A DNA stretch of 64,000 nt from Oscheius onirici (lineage: Eukaryota > Nematoda > Chromadorea > Rhabditida > Rhabditidae), in NCBI GenBank assembly GCA_932521025.1, contig OW051471.1, forward strand, positions 6,572,001 to 6,636,000, given 5' to 3'. The position numbers and the translations under genes were made by a program. The notes under the pieces were generated by a model. The model did not search any database, was not told the origin of the DNA, and was given only the letters and a program-made list of their open reading frames with translations. Position 1 is the first letter of the stretch, and the number at the start of each line of letters is the position of its first letter. Below are positions 1 through 17,500 of this stretch, in pieces.

Positions 1-115
1 TTCTTTGGAAGAGATAACCTCTTGTCGAGTGATCTCGACGCTGCTTTCCATGTAGGGCAGCTGGCTGTCGGCATCTGTTCCTAGAACGGTCTCGACGCGA
101 GAATCGTCCAGCTGA
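1..115 (-). CDS. Partial exon of an unidentified gene truncated by the window edge
   Basis: Read on the minus strand, a clean acceptor (tttattcag) at about 116-124 is followed by an open frame to the edge. The translation is acidic, beginning LDDSRVETVLGTDADSQL. A second frame is also open but is Arg-rich and less protein-like. The rest of the gene would lie to the left of the window. No family was recognised, and the upstream exon was not located: a candidate short exon near 150-195 ends in a phase that does not match the acidic frame. This rests on splice signal and composition only. Confidence 0.35.
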
Positions 116-2915
116 ATAAACAGAATAAGAGAAGTCAGTTATCCAATCTATACTAAAGCCTAGCTAACCAATTTGAGGCCTCCGAGAAGAAATTGATATG
201 GCCATTTTCTTTGTTTGCTGCCGTTAAAACGACCGGCGGCCCATCTTCTCGCCTCCAACTGATTAGCATATGCCAATAGGAAGATGTCTTACGACACTTT
301 CACTTCGGGAACCCAACTACTTTTCAAATTTAACTTGAAAAGAGTCTGTTTAACACTCCCAGACTGACCACTGGCCATAAAGTGCTCGTAATGCGCTGCC
401 TCGTGCAGCTACAGATTTGAACCACATTGTGTCTCATTTTCATCCCCTTGGCAATATTATCCGCAAATTGTCTGTCCACCCTCGAGGGACCCTTCTTCCG
501 TCTGTTTTCTCCCTCCCATTCCACCTGGATTATACGGATTATACGCGGAACTGTAGCTGGGCGTCGCGTGAAAAGAGGACATTGACGATGCAAATTTCGG
601 CTGTCAATAAGGTTGATAAGACTGTGGGAAAGACCCGATAGGGGTAGTTGTCGGCACAAGAATAATGTTTGATTAGATTAGTCACATAGGTAGCGACGGC
701 TTTTATTGTGTGAAAAGTAGCGGCTTGTTCAAAGAAACTGTTCAAAAGAGCTCTTTCGATGATTTCAAAGGAGAAAAAGAGATTGACTGACCCAGCGGTT
801 GTTGCATTTGAATCGAATCTTCTGAGCATTGAGAGCCTTGCATCCGAGAAGATACGGTCTAGATTTGACGACATGACCAGACTGCGGCTGTTCCACAATC
901 ACAACCTCCTCCATTACTGAAAGAGACCTTTCAAAAGCAGCAATTTTCACGCTCAATTGGCCAGGAATCTGTGTTATTTTGGCGCCTCATAATTGTACTG
1001 TCTGGGCGGGAAAGAAAAAAGTTACCTGATAGTATAGGAACTATAGAAAAGAGAAAAAGAAAGAGAATAGATCGCATTAGGAAGCTGAATATTACATAGC
1101 ATAGACCGAGTTAGAACTGATGGTCGCGCGGAAAAACTGACCACCAACGGGGGCGGACTGGCCACGCCCACCTCTCTGCCCTTTAACCTCGCGGGAGGTC
1201 TCAACTTGGAACTTAATTGGGCAGATTATCCAACGGAACTTCTGATGCTATCGAGAATGAGAATAATGGAAGTTGACTTGCAGAGTTGCGACGCTTTAGA
1301 GGGAACACTGGATGAATGTATAGAAAAAGAGAACCACAAAGCTTTGGGGAAACAAGAAGACCATGTCTTCTCTCTCATCTTTCGAATCCTAATTGTTTTT
1401 TTCCTCTCACTAAATCAAAAAAGCCGAGATTACCCTCCGTAATTAGAGGATGCAGCGCTTCCGATCATTAGCCCTTCTGTCCCCTCGCGGTAGACTGTTC
1501 TTCCACCATCAAAAACAACCTCGAAAGCCTTGGAATTTGAAACAACGACTTCCGTTTTCACAGCTGTTGTCAACTGCAACAGGAAAGAACGCAGCAGATG
1601 GTGGAGTTAACCGTAATGAGTCTGTTAGATGAGTCAGTTCGGAAGGAACATGGAAAAGGGCATGGGAGAAGAGTGTCGAGTTGGAGGGCAGCTGCTTGGC
1701 ATGAAGAAATTTTCGGGTCGAAAAAGGATCAGTCGAAGAACAAATCTTCTTGCTCTGTAGCAGATCCATCGAGATGTACAAATCTCGTTTGAACAGAGGA
1801 GGTTTTTTGCTTGTGTCTAAACACCTTACTTATGGTAAGTAATAGGGAATTTATCCAAGTGAAAACTGCAGACTAGACGATTAGATGGAAAGGTAGCATA
1901 AAAAGAGCGTGATACGAATATTCGAAAAGGGTTTACTCAGACACGAGTTCTTATATTTATGATTCAACGATATCTCCGCAAGGAAGCAAATTGCTCAATT
2001 TCGGGTCAATTGTTCCGTCAGACTGTTTTGAACGGGACCTTCGGCAGTGTGACTCTCTCACGAGCCGAGTTTCTAAAAGAAGAATAAAGTGGCTACGAAA
2101 AAGGAGTCTCGGGCCGACGGGCTTCGGGATTAGTTGGACGGAGGAGTCAAATAACTCTCCCGAAGGACGATTCAAAAAGCACAGGAACTGATGAAGTTGC
2201 TCGTTCGTCGATTGACTCACTGCCCTTTGCATCGATGAATCAGTCCTCGTTCCGCCGCTTCCCTGCATCTGTAGTCCAAAACTCTTTTTGCTTTGGACAT
2301 TCTCATCATTTAGCGTGATAACTGCTTGACATGTTTTTATCTTCGGAGAGCGTGAGAGGTGTAAAGAGGCTGGAAGGTCTATTATTTGAGGAGCTCGAGA
2401 AAAAGAGGGAGGATTGTAATCAAGAACAAGAATATGGTCCAATTCGAACGAATTGAAAAGAACCTCACAAGAGGAGTGAGACTGAAAAGAGTTCAGAACA
2501 AGATATCACGACTTACTCTCTCGGTAATTTATGAAATAATCGGCGTAAGCATCTTCGACTTTGTTTGTTCCAGCGTCCATTCTGAAAGAGAGTAGGATTG
2601 TTTGGAAGTCGTCCCCGGAAGGCCTCGATACAAATCAAATTGTGGAGATGAGACGAAAGAACTTTTGGATGAGAGGAAAAAGGTTGGGACCGAGTTCGTC
2701 TAATAATCTCGGCTGTAACAAACGCCGGGGACATCCATCAATCGCACAGGTGATCCCACCTGAGTTTTGGATCAATCCGTTACTGAGCAATCTTTATTCT
2801 CTAAACAAAACTAGAGCAATTTGAGCAAATTATTACTGATGTACAAGGCTTTTTACAGGGGTTACCCGTATTATTACTAGCAAACAGAACTTTCGAATGT
2901 ACAAAGTTGTGATTC
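116..2915. other. Long stretch without a supported gene
   Basis: About 2.8 kb between the truncated exon at the left edge and the 3' end of the fem-1-like gene. Open frames of 60-160 codons occur on both strands, but they lack ATG starts, recognisable motifs or convincing splice sites. The least poor is at 1450-1632 (+): it starts with ATG and has an Arg-rich N-terminus without acidic residues, like a mitochondrial presequence, but ends after 60 codons. The 161-codon frame at 1957-2442 (-) starts with TTG and has random-looking composition. Best read as 3' flank of fem-1 plus regulatory DNA of the gene to the left. Confidence 0.5.
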
Positions 2916-5686
<2,771 letters not shown>

Positions 5687-6320
5687 TTCGACTTTTGAAT
5701 TTTTTTAGACCTTCGGTTACTGCTTGTTTGGATGATTTTTCAGCTGAAACTGGTGAGTACTCAGCAAAAATAAAGACAGAAAAAAAAGTTAAAGAAATAT
5801 GAAAGAGTTGCGGAATCTCGAAGAATCTGAACTCGACAGGATCTCGCCGTAATCGCGCGCCATTTCGTCCAAACGCAGTCCTTCTCTTCAGTCGGTTGCG
5901 TTCTCCCTCTTTCACTCTCTAGAAATTATTTCCAACACAATCCAAGTTTCCCTTTTCTCTTTTATCCTTCTATTTATGTATATATTTCGTCGTATTACAA
6001 TTTCGATTTTAATTGATTGTGTTGAAAAAAAAATGTTAGGTCATGCAAATTATCTTTTGTATTTTTTTTCGCATCTGGAGCCGTTTTGAATTTTCTTAGT
6101 TGTAAGTAGGATGTAAAAAACGTTTCTTCATATTTTCACAAACCTTACTGAAATTCAAGTTGTTCGAGCGAAAACTGGAATAACCCCGCAGAGTTATCAC
6201 CAAGTTTCACCTCCTCATAACTTGTCACTAGCTTCTTTCAGCTACGCACTGCGTAAAATCGATCCTTCTCTATTGATTGCAATCGAAACAGACGTGATTT
6301 TTAGTCCTCCTGTAAACGAC
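5687..6320. promoter_or_regulatory. Shared divergent promoter region of fem-1 (-) and SPT5 (+)
   Basis: About 630 bp separates the start codons of two divergently transcribed genes, so both promoters must lie here or overlap. The centre (5930-6120) is AT-rich with T and A runs. An in-frame but non-homologous open frame (to 5915 on the minus strand) precedes the fem-1 ATG and is judged non-coding. No individual transcription-factor site can be supported. Confidence 0.5.
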
Positions 6321-9300
6321 ATGTCTTCGGATGAGAGCGACGGTGATTACAAAGAAGACCAACTAGAAGATAACGTAAGATTGGCGGCTGTCGATAAATA
6401 AATTTGCCTTGTCAGGATATTTCCGGCTCTGGCAGTGATGACGAAGAAGTTGAGAATAGACCGAACAAAAAGGGCGGAAAGAAGAGACGGATCGAAAGCG
6501 ACGATGAAGAGAGTGATCTCAATTCCGACGAGGATGACGATGGTCGCAAATCTAAAAAGAAAAAGAAGGTATAACGATATCAAAATTCGTATAAACTTAA
6601 TTTGTTGAAGAAGTCGAGACGTCCTCGCGGATCCGACTTCATACTTGAGGATGTCGATGTTGATGAGGACGACGACGAAGAGGGAATGTACTCGGATGTC
6701 GACGACGATGTTGGTCGTGAGCTCGAGCCAAATGAAAAGGAAGAGGCCGAAAGATACATGAAGCAACTCGACAGTGAACGACGTCGGAATGAAAGGAACA
6801 AATTCGCGTAGGTTACCATTTTTCATCTAAATAAAATGGTTGCAGTGGAATGAACGAAGAAGAAATTGGTCATTATTTCGAAAACAAATACAAATCACAA
6901 GGACCAGCTCGCGACAAGTTCGAAGGAGATGCAGAAATTGGTAATCACTTATTGTTTCTAAATACAATGTGTATTCAGATGACATTTCCCAGCAAGGACT
7001 CCTGCCATCAACTAGAGATCCAAATCTTTGGATTGTGAAGTGTCGAATGGGCGATGAAAAGCTTGTTGCCATGCAGCTCATGAGAAAGTTTTTGGCCTTT
7101 GAAAACACCGAAGAACCCCTCCAATTGAAGTCGATCATAGTCAAGGAAGGTCTGAAAGGAATCATCTACGTCGAGTCTTTTAAACAATCTCACGTAGCCA
7201 GTGCTATCAACGGAATCTCGGCTCTCAATGGATTCAACGTCACTGTTAGTTCTTTCTTGATCAAGGTCATCTACTCTTTAGATGGTCCCAATCAAAGACA
7301 TGGTCGACTGCCTGAAAGTCACCAAGGATACACCGGTCTTGAAAACTGGAGTATTCGTCAGACTGAAGAGGACTTTGTACAAAGACGATTTGGCCGTAGT
7401 CGACTGGATCGACCTTCCAAACAGCCAGGTCAACCTCAAGCTTGTGCCCAGAATCGACTATACCAAAATGAGAGGAGCTCTGAGGACGGAAGCCGACAAG
7501 AACTACAAGATGAAAAGACGACCTCAGGCAAAGCTGTTTGACATAGATCGCATCAAGTTAGCAGCATACTTTCCTGAAAAACCTTGTTTTAGGGAAATCG
7601 GCGGTGAAACCAGCAGTGATGGAGATTTCATCATTTTTGAAGGAAACACTTATCGCCGTGGATTCCTATACAAGAAATTCCCTCTCAATGCAGTTGTAAG
7701 CTGATTTGTCCGTGTTTTCTGTATTCACATTTCAGCAAGTTGATGGTGTGAAACCATCCTTGACAGAACTAGAACGCTTCCAAGAGACTGGGGATGAGAT
7801 CAGAACAACCCGTAAGCCTATAGTTTGGCTCAAATTATATATGTTGCAGTGGAAAACGCTAGTCTCAAGGATCATGTCCAGTACTTCTCACCTGGAGACA
7901 ATGTCGAAGTAACTGACGGAGAACTGATCAATCTTCGTGGAAAGATTACGACCATCGACGGCGAAAGAATTGTCATCATGCCGGATCATGAAGATTTGAA
8001 GGTATGGGCAACTTTTGGGTCTAATGAAACTTGTTCAGGAACCTATCACTATGAATGCATCCGAACTAAGAAAATACTTCAAAAACGGAGACCACGTCAA
8101 AGTTATTGCCGGTAGATACGAGGGAGATACTGGCATGGTCGTTCGAGTCGAAGACAATTTGGTTGTTCTCATCAGTGATCTCGGTGTACAGGAGGTGAGA
8201 CTACCATTCATCTATTTCTGAACGAGTTTCAGAGAAAAGTCCGTCCCAGAGATATACAGCTGTGTGCCGATGTGACCACAGGAGTCGATTCTCTTGGCCA
8301 ATACCAGTTCCATGATCTGGTTGCTCTTGATCAAACGACGGTCGGAGTCATTATCAGATTGGAGAGAGATCATGTCGAAGTCCTCGACATGTTTGGCAAG
8401 GTATTTTTGTGTACTGCCAGTTTATTACAAATTCAGGTCATTCGAATCAAACCTCAGATGATACAGGGCAAGAAAGACAACAAATTTGCCAAAGCTCTTG
8501 ACAGCCAGAATAATTCGATCGAAGTCAAAGATATGGTCAAGATTATTGATGGTCCTCATGCTCCGAGAAAGGACAACGAGGAAGAGAAACAAGGAGAAAT
8601 CAAGCATCTTTTCCGAAATTACGCGTTTATCTACTCGAGAAAACACACCGAGAACGGCGGCATCTTTGTCTGTCGTACTAAGCAGCTGCTTCTATTCGGA
8701 GGAAAGAGTGGAAGAGGTAATTTTCTTTATAACATTTCGTTAAATTACCTGTTCAGCCGAAGTTACTCCAATGTCTCGTCTTGTTGGAGCGTCTCCTATG
8801 CCGATGGCCTCGCCTCGACATAACGGTGGACAAACTCCTTCCGCATTTTCATCAGCTAACAGTTCCCGCGACGCGAGTCATCGAGGCGGACAGACTCCCT
8901 CCAACGGACTAGGTGATATTGTTTTGTAATTTCTGACCTCGAGATGTTCCAGTGACTCTCGGTTCTGGTCCAGCTGCAAATCGCGTCCGTCGTGACAATA
9001 ATTTCATTGGGAAAACTGTCCGTATAACCCTCGGCCCGATGAAAGGATATGTGGGTGTTGTCAAAGATGCTACCGAACAAACTGCCAGAGTTGAACTACA
9101 CTCCGGTTGCAAGGTACGGTTTCAGTAGTTCTGCCATTTTGTTTTTAGACTATTTCTGTCGATCGTTCTCGTATCATGATTGTCGGTGAAGTGATGCCAT
9201 CAACTGGTCCAAGCATGACGAATTATGCCCGTACTCCTGGAGCAGATACCTCTCGAACTCCTGCCTACAATGCTTCTCGCACACCAGCATATGGAGGCGG

Positions 9301-10616
9301 CTCTCACACTCCCATGTACGGCGCTCAGACTCCTGGCTATGGATCGAAGACACCCGCTTACGATGGAGGCAGGACCCCAGCTTATGGTGCTGGTGGAAGG
9401 ACACCAGCTTATGATGGCGGAAGAACACCGGCTTACGAAAGTGGACGAACACCCGCCTATGACAGTGGCAGAACTCCGGCCTATGAAGGAAACAAGACAC
9501 CTGCTTACGACAGTGGTAGAACTCCTGCTTACGAAGGAAACAAGACCCCAGCTTATGATAGTGGCAGAACTCCCGCTTATGACAGAGGTGAGACTTTTGT
9601 CCTTTCCTTTCCAATTTCAATTTCTAGGTAGCGCTTAATTTTCTTAAAAGATGATCTCCGCAGTTGTTCTAGAACACTTATCCCTATGTCATTATTTTTG
9701 TTTCATAAATCTAATTTGTCCCCAGAAACTTGTAGAGCTGGGGCAACACAGCATAGATATTCAGAGCAAAAGAAACTTTCAGACAGTGGACCTTCTTACG
9801 ACAGCGGCAAGACGCCATCCTATGATGGTGGAAAGACACCATCTTACGATGGAGGTGGGGCTAAGACTCCCGGTTATGAAGCTCCTACTCCTATCATGCA
9901 TCGTGTCGAAGATGAAGACGACGTGGGTGACGACGTGAGTTACAATCACCAAACTCATATGATATTACTTTCAGAGAGGTAATACAATGTACAATCCTAC
10001 CTCGCCAATGTACACTGCCCCTACTCCGGGCAGTATGATGCCACCACAAACACCTGGTTTCGCTCCAGAAACTCCTGGAATGGGTAACTACAACCCGTTG
10101 ACCCCAATGGTCTTCGGAGACTACAGTGCTCCTTCTCCGTATGTTGGAGGAACATTCAGTGGTCGAGGAGGGGCTACTATACGTGAGAAAGCCTTGTTGA
10201 AAAGATACGAAACTTTTTAGCCACTCACTATTTGGAACAGGGAGACTGGGCTATGGAGAATCTATACGTGAACATCAAGGATAACCACGACGACCCTCGT
10301 TTCCACCAAGCCGAAGCTGTCATCAGAAGAGTCGAAAACGGGTCTTGTCTGGTATACATTCCCGACTTGAAATGTGACGCGAATGTCCAGTTCGATGAAA
10401 TTATTCCTGTCAGGCCAACAGTTGGCGACCATGTAAGAAAATGCTTTGATTTGATCGGAACGAAATGTTTAGGCTCGTGTTATCTTTGGAGATTCGATGG
10501 GAGCAATGGGCAATCTGATCTCTATAGAATTAGACGAATGTGCTATCCGACCGACCACCGGTGGTTTAGAGTTGGCGCCGATCAACTTCTGTTGCAAGAT
10601 GGATCACCGCAACTGA
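6321..10616 (+). CDS. spt-5: Transcription elongation factor SPT5 (DSIF large subunit)
   Basis: SPT5 with SPT4 forms DSIF, which clamps RNA polymerase II and controls pausing and elongation. The N-terminus is strongly acidic (MSSDESDGD, runs of Asp/Glu). The NGN domain follows around 6990-7250 ([19 protein letters not shown]) with a typical linker ([19 protein letters not shown]). Several KOW units come next, for example [19 protein letters not shown] and [24 protein letters not shown] rich C-terminal repeat occupies about 9220-9900 and a last KOW-like domain ends the protein ([15 protein letters not shown]). About 17 exons with 40-55 nt introns, except about 190 nt inside the repeat region. 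The ATG is followed by a short exon spliced with gtaaga/tgtcag. Full length for the family and no lesion seen. Confidence 0.95.
9220..9900 (+). repeat. SPT5 C-terminal heptad-like repeat (CTR), split by an intron
   Basis: About 15-18 imperfect repeats of the type (S/D)-(G/N)-(R/K)-T-P-A-Y, for example [22 protein letters not shown] and KTPSYDGG. In known SPT5 proteins the Thr of this repeat is phosphorylated by P-TEFb/CDK9. The array is interrupted by an intron of about 190 nt starting near 9587, so splicing choice could change repeat number. Confidence 0.85.
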
Positions 10617-10720
10617 TTCATCACTTATTTATTCCATGTACCTCTCAGAGTCTCACAAAAAATTTGTTAAGAAGTATTCGAAAAGCAACTTTATATCAGT
10701 TATTGCTACTCTGTCATTTT

Positions 10721-11979
10721 CTAGTCGTGTCGAGACTTCTTCTCCGAGCTTCTGCTATTCTTCTTTCTGTTGTATTCCATGCTGCTTTTCTTCGAGTTTC
10801 TCTCCATCTTCGACTTTTTCGGTTCGTCCATTCGAGATCTCTTTGAGCCCTTCTCCGAAGACTTCTTCTCGGAAGAATCCTTCCTCTTTTGAGACTTCTG
10901 ACTCGACTTTTGTCCTTCCGAGATTTTTCTCGAATCGTTCTTCTTCGATTCATCTTTTCTCGAGTTGTCCTTTTTGGAACCATCCTTCCTCGATCCATCC
11001 TTCATCGAACTGTTCTTTTTCGAACCGTCTCTCCTCGATTCCTCCTTCCTAGACTTTTCTTTTCTCGATCCATCTTTCTTCGAAGTGTCCTTCTTCGACT
11101 CGTCTTTTCGCGATCCATCCTTCCTAGATCCGTCCTTCTTCGATCCATTTTTTCTACTTCCCTCTTTGATATCCCTACGACTGGTTTCTTTCCTTCGAGA
11201 TCTACTCTTCATAGATTTCTGTCTGGAACTCTTCTTCACATCTTTTCCGTCTTCCTCTTCCGGTTCTTTCTGCAACTGCTCTCGACGAGGCGCCTTATAC
11301 ACCATGTACTTTTCGGATCCTTTTTTTGACTTCTTGGCATTTTCTGCTCCGCTGTCCTCATTGTTTTTGACTTTACGAGCCGGGAATTTGAACGTCAGGC
11401 CAATTTGGACGAGACACAAAAGAACGGCACAGCCAGAAACACCACAGATAGAACGAAGTGGAATGGAATAGGCTGGAGACAGTAGAACATTGTCCATCGG
11501 TCGCGAAGAGATTCCCAGCATGATAACTCCGACAATGTTAAAACATCCGTTGATCCCGAGCAGAACAGGGAGCATGAGAGGAGGGATGCGGAGAGCACAG
11601 AGGGTGACTTCGTTGAAGACCAAGGCGAGAGAACAGACCAACAGACAAAGGCCATGAACGACGTAGGTCACAATGTAGCTGGCTGTTCCGATAAAGGGCT
11701 CTGGATCTCGTGGTATAGGGATCGTAGTCGTGGAAATGTTCGTAGAGTTGGTAGTCGAAGAAGAGTTGGTGGTCACGGTCTTGTTCATTGGAAGATGGCC
11801 GAGACTCTCATCGATGAACATGTAGCCGAGGAAGGCGTTGAGCAGCACAACAATGTAGACAGTCTGAAGTTTGGTTGGTGGGTAGAACAAAAAAACCTAA
11901 CGATTAGGGCTGTAAGGAAGTGGGAGTGGAGAGCAACATGGCCCATGGCTAGATAGAAAGACTGTGACAACTTGAACAT
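10721..11979 (-). CDS. Four-pass membrane protein with long Lys/Ser/Arg repeat tail
   Basis: Family not recognised. ATG at 11979 starts MFKLSQSFYLAMGHVALHS; a short intron (gttagg...cttcag, about 39 nt) joins it to TVYIVVLLNAFLGYMF. Four hydrophobic segments are visible: N-terminal (about residues 17-42), IGTASYIVTYVVHGLCLLV, LMLPVLLGINGCFNIVGVIML and CGVSGCAVLLCLVQIGL. An extracellular-looking loop between the first two carries NSSS, NSTN and NIST glycosylation sequons. The last ~230 residues are hydrophilic and extremely basic, with tandem KDGSRKD-like units and alternating Lys/Ser/Arg, probably cytosolic. Converges with SPT5, whose stop is 104 bp away. The topology resembles small tetraspan families, but no signature was found, so no function is given. 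Confidence 0.75.
10800..11170 (-). repeat. Lys/Ser/Arg-rich degenerate tandem coding repeat
   Basis: The 3' part of the four-pass membrane gene encodes repeated units of about five residues such as SRKDG, SKKDG, SRKDE and SKKNS. The DNA is correspondingly repetitive (tcgatccatccttc-like on the plus strand), and this explains long spurious Phe/Ser/Leu-rich open frames on the opposite strand. Confidence 0.8.
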
Positions 11980-12073
11980 AAGTAGCTTTGAATTTGACAA
12001 GTCTAGTCAAAAGATTCTACCAAATTGAGACAGTGACTATCTCGTCGACTCCAGGGGGCAGTTAGAACTCGCG

Positions 12074-12520
12074 ATGTTCTTCCATGTCAACAATTTGATC
12101 GATTCGTCCATTATTTACCTTCTCCAATCCGTCATGTTCTTTGTCGTCGTGGTAGTCAATTGCGGAGCCAAGAAGCAGCCGCCGTCCACTTCGACTCCGA
12201 CTCCACAGCCACAAGATATGCCAAAGCCGGTAGAACCACCGAAACCGACTGACAAGAAAGGCGAAGAAGAGGTCAACAAGGCTGAATCGAAACCGAATGA
12301 GAGGGACAAGAAGACAGAAACCCCGGACAAGGAGAAACCGGAAGATTCGCTGGATGCCTTGAAGCCGAAGACTCTGGAAGCGAATCGAGCCAAAGATATT
12401 GGAAACGAGAAAGTAGCCAACAAGGGCGACTACAAGACCATGGCCATTTTGGACTCACCGGCTCTGGGTGACGACGTATCCATCAATGACATGGGAAAAG
12501 ACAAGCAAAAGCCGAAATAG
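12074..12520 (+). CDS. Small membrane-anchored protein with Lys/Pro/Glu-rich disordered tail
   Basis: Single exon of 148 codons, ATG at 12074, followed at once by AATAAA (12521-12526). An N-terminal hydrophobic stretch (IIYLLQSVMFFVVVVVNCG) would serve as a signal anchor or signal peptide. The remainder is low complexity, with Pro/Thr (STSTPTPQPQ) then Lys/Glu/Asp-rich sequence ending MGKDKQKPK. The second Met (MFFVVVVV) is an alternative start. The juxtamembrane CGAKK could be lipidated, but this is inference. The architecture closely parallels the gene at 32334. No family recognised; start and coding status rest on the uninterrupted frame, the hydrophobic head and the poly(A) signal. Confidence 0.65.
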   Translation: MFFHVNNLIDSSIIYLLQSVMFFVVVVVNCGAKKQPPSTSTPTPQPQDMPKPVEPPKPTDKKGEEEVNKAESKPNERDKKTETPDKEKPEDSLDALKPKTLEANRAKDIGNEKVANKGDYKTMAILDSPALGDDVSINDMGKDKQKPK

Positions 12521-12744
12521 AATAAAGACTCTAGCTGGAAATGATCTTTATGAAAAATTTGTTTACAAGCACTTTGTTTATGAGGGTTTTCCAGTTAAAG
12601 CTGAGATTCGAACCGGAATGTCATCTCTTATTATGCTCGACTAGATGTTTTCACGAAGCAAGTCCTGTACCCATCCAGGAAACTAGCTGAGCAATAAAAC
12701 TTGATGTTTGAAAGAAAGGGACCCGAGAGACATAGGACGAGTAG

Positions 12745-14462
<1,718 letters not shown>

Positions 14463-14560
14463 TCATTCAACTAACCTGGCTATTCCGGGGCTGTATGGGC
14501 TCTCGAGTGAAACGTCAGCCTCCGCCTCGCCTCGTGAATCGCTGCTGAACAACTGAAACG

Positions 14561-17500
14561 ACTGGAGTAAGGAAGAGAGGCTTAACAATGCAAAGAGGAC
14601 AGCTAATTGGGAGTCTTTAGAGAATGACGTCCTTCTCACAGAGGATCAGCGTCATATTTCCTTGGTAAAGAGCTTAACCCTCAAAATTTTCAATAAGTAG
14701 GAATGTTTTGCCCAGAAACTCTGGTAACGCAGGTAGTGACGCAGGCAGCGAGACGTTCATTTAATCCCTCATATGGGCAGTTGTACAAAGTCTTGAAATT
14801 TCGGAGACAGGTGGACTGGGATAATCCTCAAGGATACACACTAATAAACTTTGTTTACTAAGTCCGTGACTCGTCGACTAATCAACGGATTCAGAAACAC
14901 AGAATCTACAAGTAAGGATACGGTGCACTACAAGATTGAACACGATCTGGTTGTTATTTCAGCTGAAGGTTTGTTTGACAGGAGTAGCAGGGCGGATGAG
15001 GAGGGGACGGATGAGCGGATCAGGGATTGAGGAAGTCTGTCTCTTTCGGGACAGACATTTCAGAAGATGAAAAAAATGAGAGAGTCACAAGTATGGAAAC
15101 TCGAGGAAATGTTTGATCGATCCTGGCCTCCCAGTTGGCCTACAAAAAGTGCAAAGACGGCTGGCTGCTGCGAATAATTCCGCCTCCGGCAGGATGACAT
15201 CTGACAAATGGTCAATTGGCCACACTCGCTCGAATTCGCGATTTATCAGGCCGATTAACGAAGTCCCGATTAATAAATAGGTAGCACTAGCTGTGAACCG
15301 AGATATTGACGCGGAAAGAAGAGATTAGAGGAGGAGTCTATTGGGGAATTGATAACTACATAGGTCTTTTTAACTTAATATTCTGTTAACCAAAACGAGA
15401 GAGCTGTGAAAGAATAAATAAAAGGATGAAAACTGACTGTCGGTTTTCAGGATTTCATAATGTTGCAAAAGTAGAGTTTGTTTCAGAAATGGGTAGAGAA
15501 ATAACATTGCACAGACATAGCGAGTATATTTTGGATGAGTGACTAGTGAGAAATTGGAGAAAACTTTGTAAGATATGGAAAGGGCGGGAGAGAGGTTGGA
15601 CAAACACGAAATGGAATGAGTCAGCCTTTGGTTATTCCAAACCCAAAAAGCAAGCTGGTATCCGGATGACCAAAAATTTTGAGTCGAGACTCTCCCAGCA
15701 TTAGTTCTCCCGCCTTCCTCCGTCTCTTACTCTCTCTCTCTCATTCTCGCATTGATTTGCGGACTACTGGCATTCCCGACGGCTAACTGCCGCTTCGCAA
15801 ACGCGTCGCGTCAACCGACCAGACTGATGTCATTTAGTCAAAATGGTCGATTTTGAATATTTTGCGGAGGTGTTCTTTGCGGATGTTGTCTCGGGTGTCA
15901 GGACGAGTCACTGCCTCCAGGCTGCATGATGAGTAAACGTCCGCTACGAAATGTACACAACGGCCACCCACGTCATTTTCCCCAATACTCACCTGTGTGA
16001 ATTGGCCGACTAGATGGTTAACACCACGGTTGGTTCCCCGAAAGAAGGTTCCCAGATATTCTGAGGCCAGCACACTCACTCGTTCTCCAACTGTTCCTGT
16101 AAAACATGCCTCATTATTTTGTAAACCTGTCTTTTTAATAAAGGCAAACGGAAAGGGAGTAAAGAGAGAAGAAATATTTACAGCTGCTTCGAAAAGGTGT
16201 TGTTATTAGAGAAATTTTCTCTTTCCCCCTACTCACATCAACAGCATAGAAAACTGTTTATACCCGTTTTCCCCAATAGTATCGTTTCCAGAGCTCTGCA
16301 AAGCGTAAAAATTGCGTTAATGGAGACAAAGAATTTGAACTATTTGACGAGAAGAAGAGTGTCTCCGAAACGACGTTAAAGAGCCCCGGGAATCGATGCA
16401 ATTGAGGGCCGGCTCCCCTCCAATTGGCTCTCGTCTGACCGTCATAATTTAGCTCCTCATTTAGGTGTTATCTTTTTTTGTTCTCGTCATGCTCTCTAAT
16501 CTTCGAACTTTAAGCGTCTACAACACAATAACTCTCTCCAAAAAGACTTACCATTGTGGCCGGCTTTGGAGTCCATCAAATGTTGACCTCTCTTCACAAT
16601 GCGTTAGTTGGTCAGAGTCTGAAAAAATTTTCAGTTTTCAGAAGATATACTTTTTCACAATTCAAATAGAACCCAAGTTCCGACTAATGCGTACAGATGT
16701 TTGATTGGGAACAAAAGAGTGTACACAGTCTCATGCTCAGGATAGGATACTCTTAGGTTTACCAAGAAAGTTTGTTCTAGAAGAAGTAGCAAATCCCATT
16801 AGAGGGGAATAGTTTCCCAGGGGAAGAAGGCGAAGAGAGTCAAGAGTGAGAGGACGCTCTCTTTCGAAGGTCCTTTTGGGCGTTAATTCGAGCCTCAATT
16901 ATGACGAGGAGAAGGCGGAAATTCGAGGAGGCACCGGGGCAAAAGGGAGTAGCCGAAATTGATTCGGAGAGAAGGCTCAGGACACAGATCGCCAGGTGCT
17001 TCTTCATTATTCATAAAGGGAAGAGACATGTTAGACGGTGTCTGGTTGTCTATTGGTTCAGTTTGGTAGAACAATTGGAAAGAGAAAAAAGAAAGCGAGA
17101 GTCTAGAAAAAGAAGAAGGACCTGGGAGTAAAAAGGCCATGATGACGCGATAAGTGCGCTGATTGCGCTTTCTGGCGGACGAGGGCAGTTAGAAGTTCGA
17201 ACGAGGAAAAAGTAGTAGATTGAGTAGGAAAAATACCACCTATAGAACAGAGTGTTTATTCCATGTTAAAAGTGACAGACATTATTTAACATAAAGGATA
17301 TCTATTGGTATACCTTGTACCAGAAAAAAGACAAAATATTTTGCATTCGACTCCAAAATGACAAATTGTATTGAAGCGTAAATGGCAACGACTATACTAC
17401 ATGTCGTAATTGCCACTGGCTGGACTCATATTGATCGAGCCTCAATATAAATTGCGCATTCATCCCGGGATTTTCCAGCTTATTTATTGCTGGATACTCT

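Noticed and set aside
9174-9638. His/Arg/Leu-rich frames on both strands at the SPT5 repeat
   Set aside because: Alternative-frame readings of the T-P-A-Y repeat DNA.
10889-11471. Long plus-strand Phe/Ser/Leu/Arg-rich open frames
   Set aside because: Shadows of the Lys/Ser/Arg repeat on the minus strand; no start context and repetitive antisense composition.
12600-12680. GATTCGAACC box suggesting a tRNA T-arm on the minus strand
   Set aside because: Flanking bases do not form T-stem, anticodon or acceptor stems.
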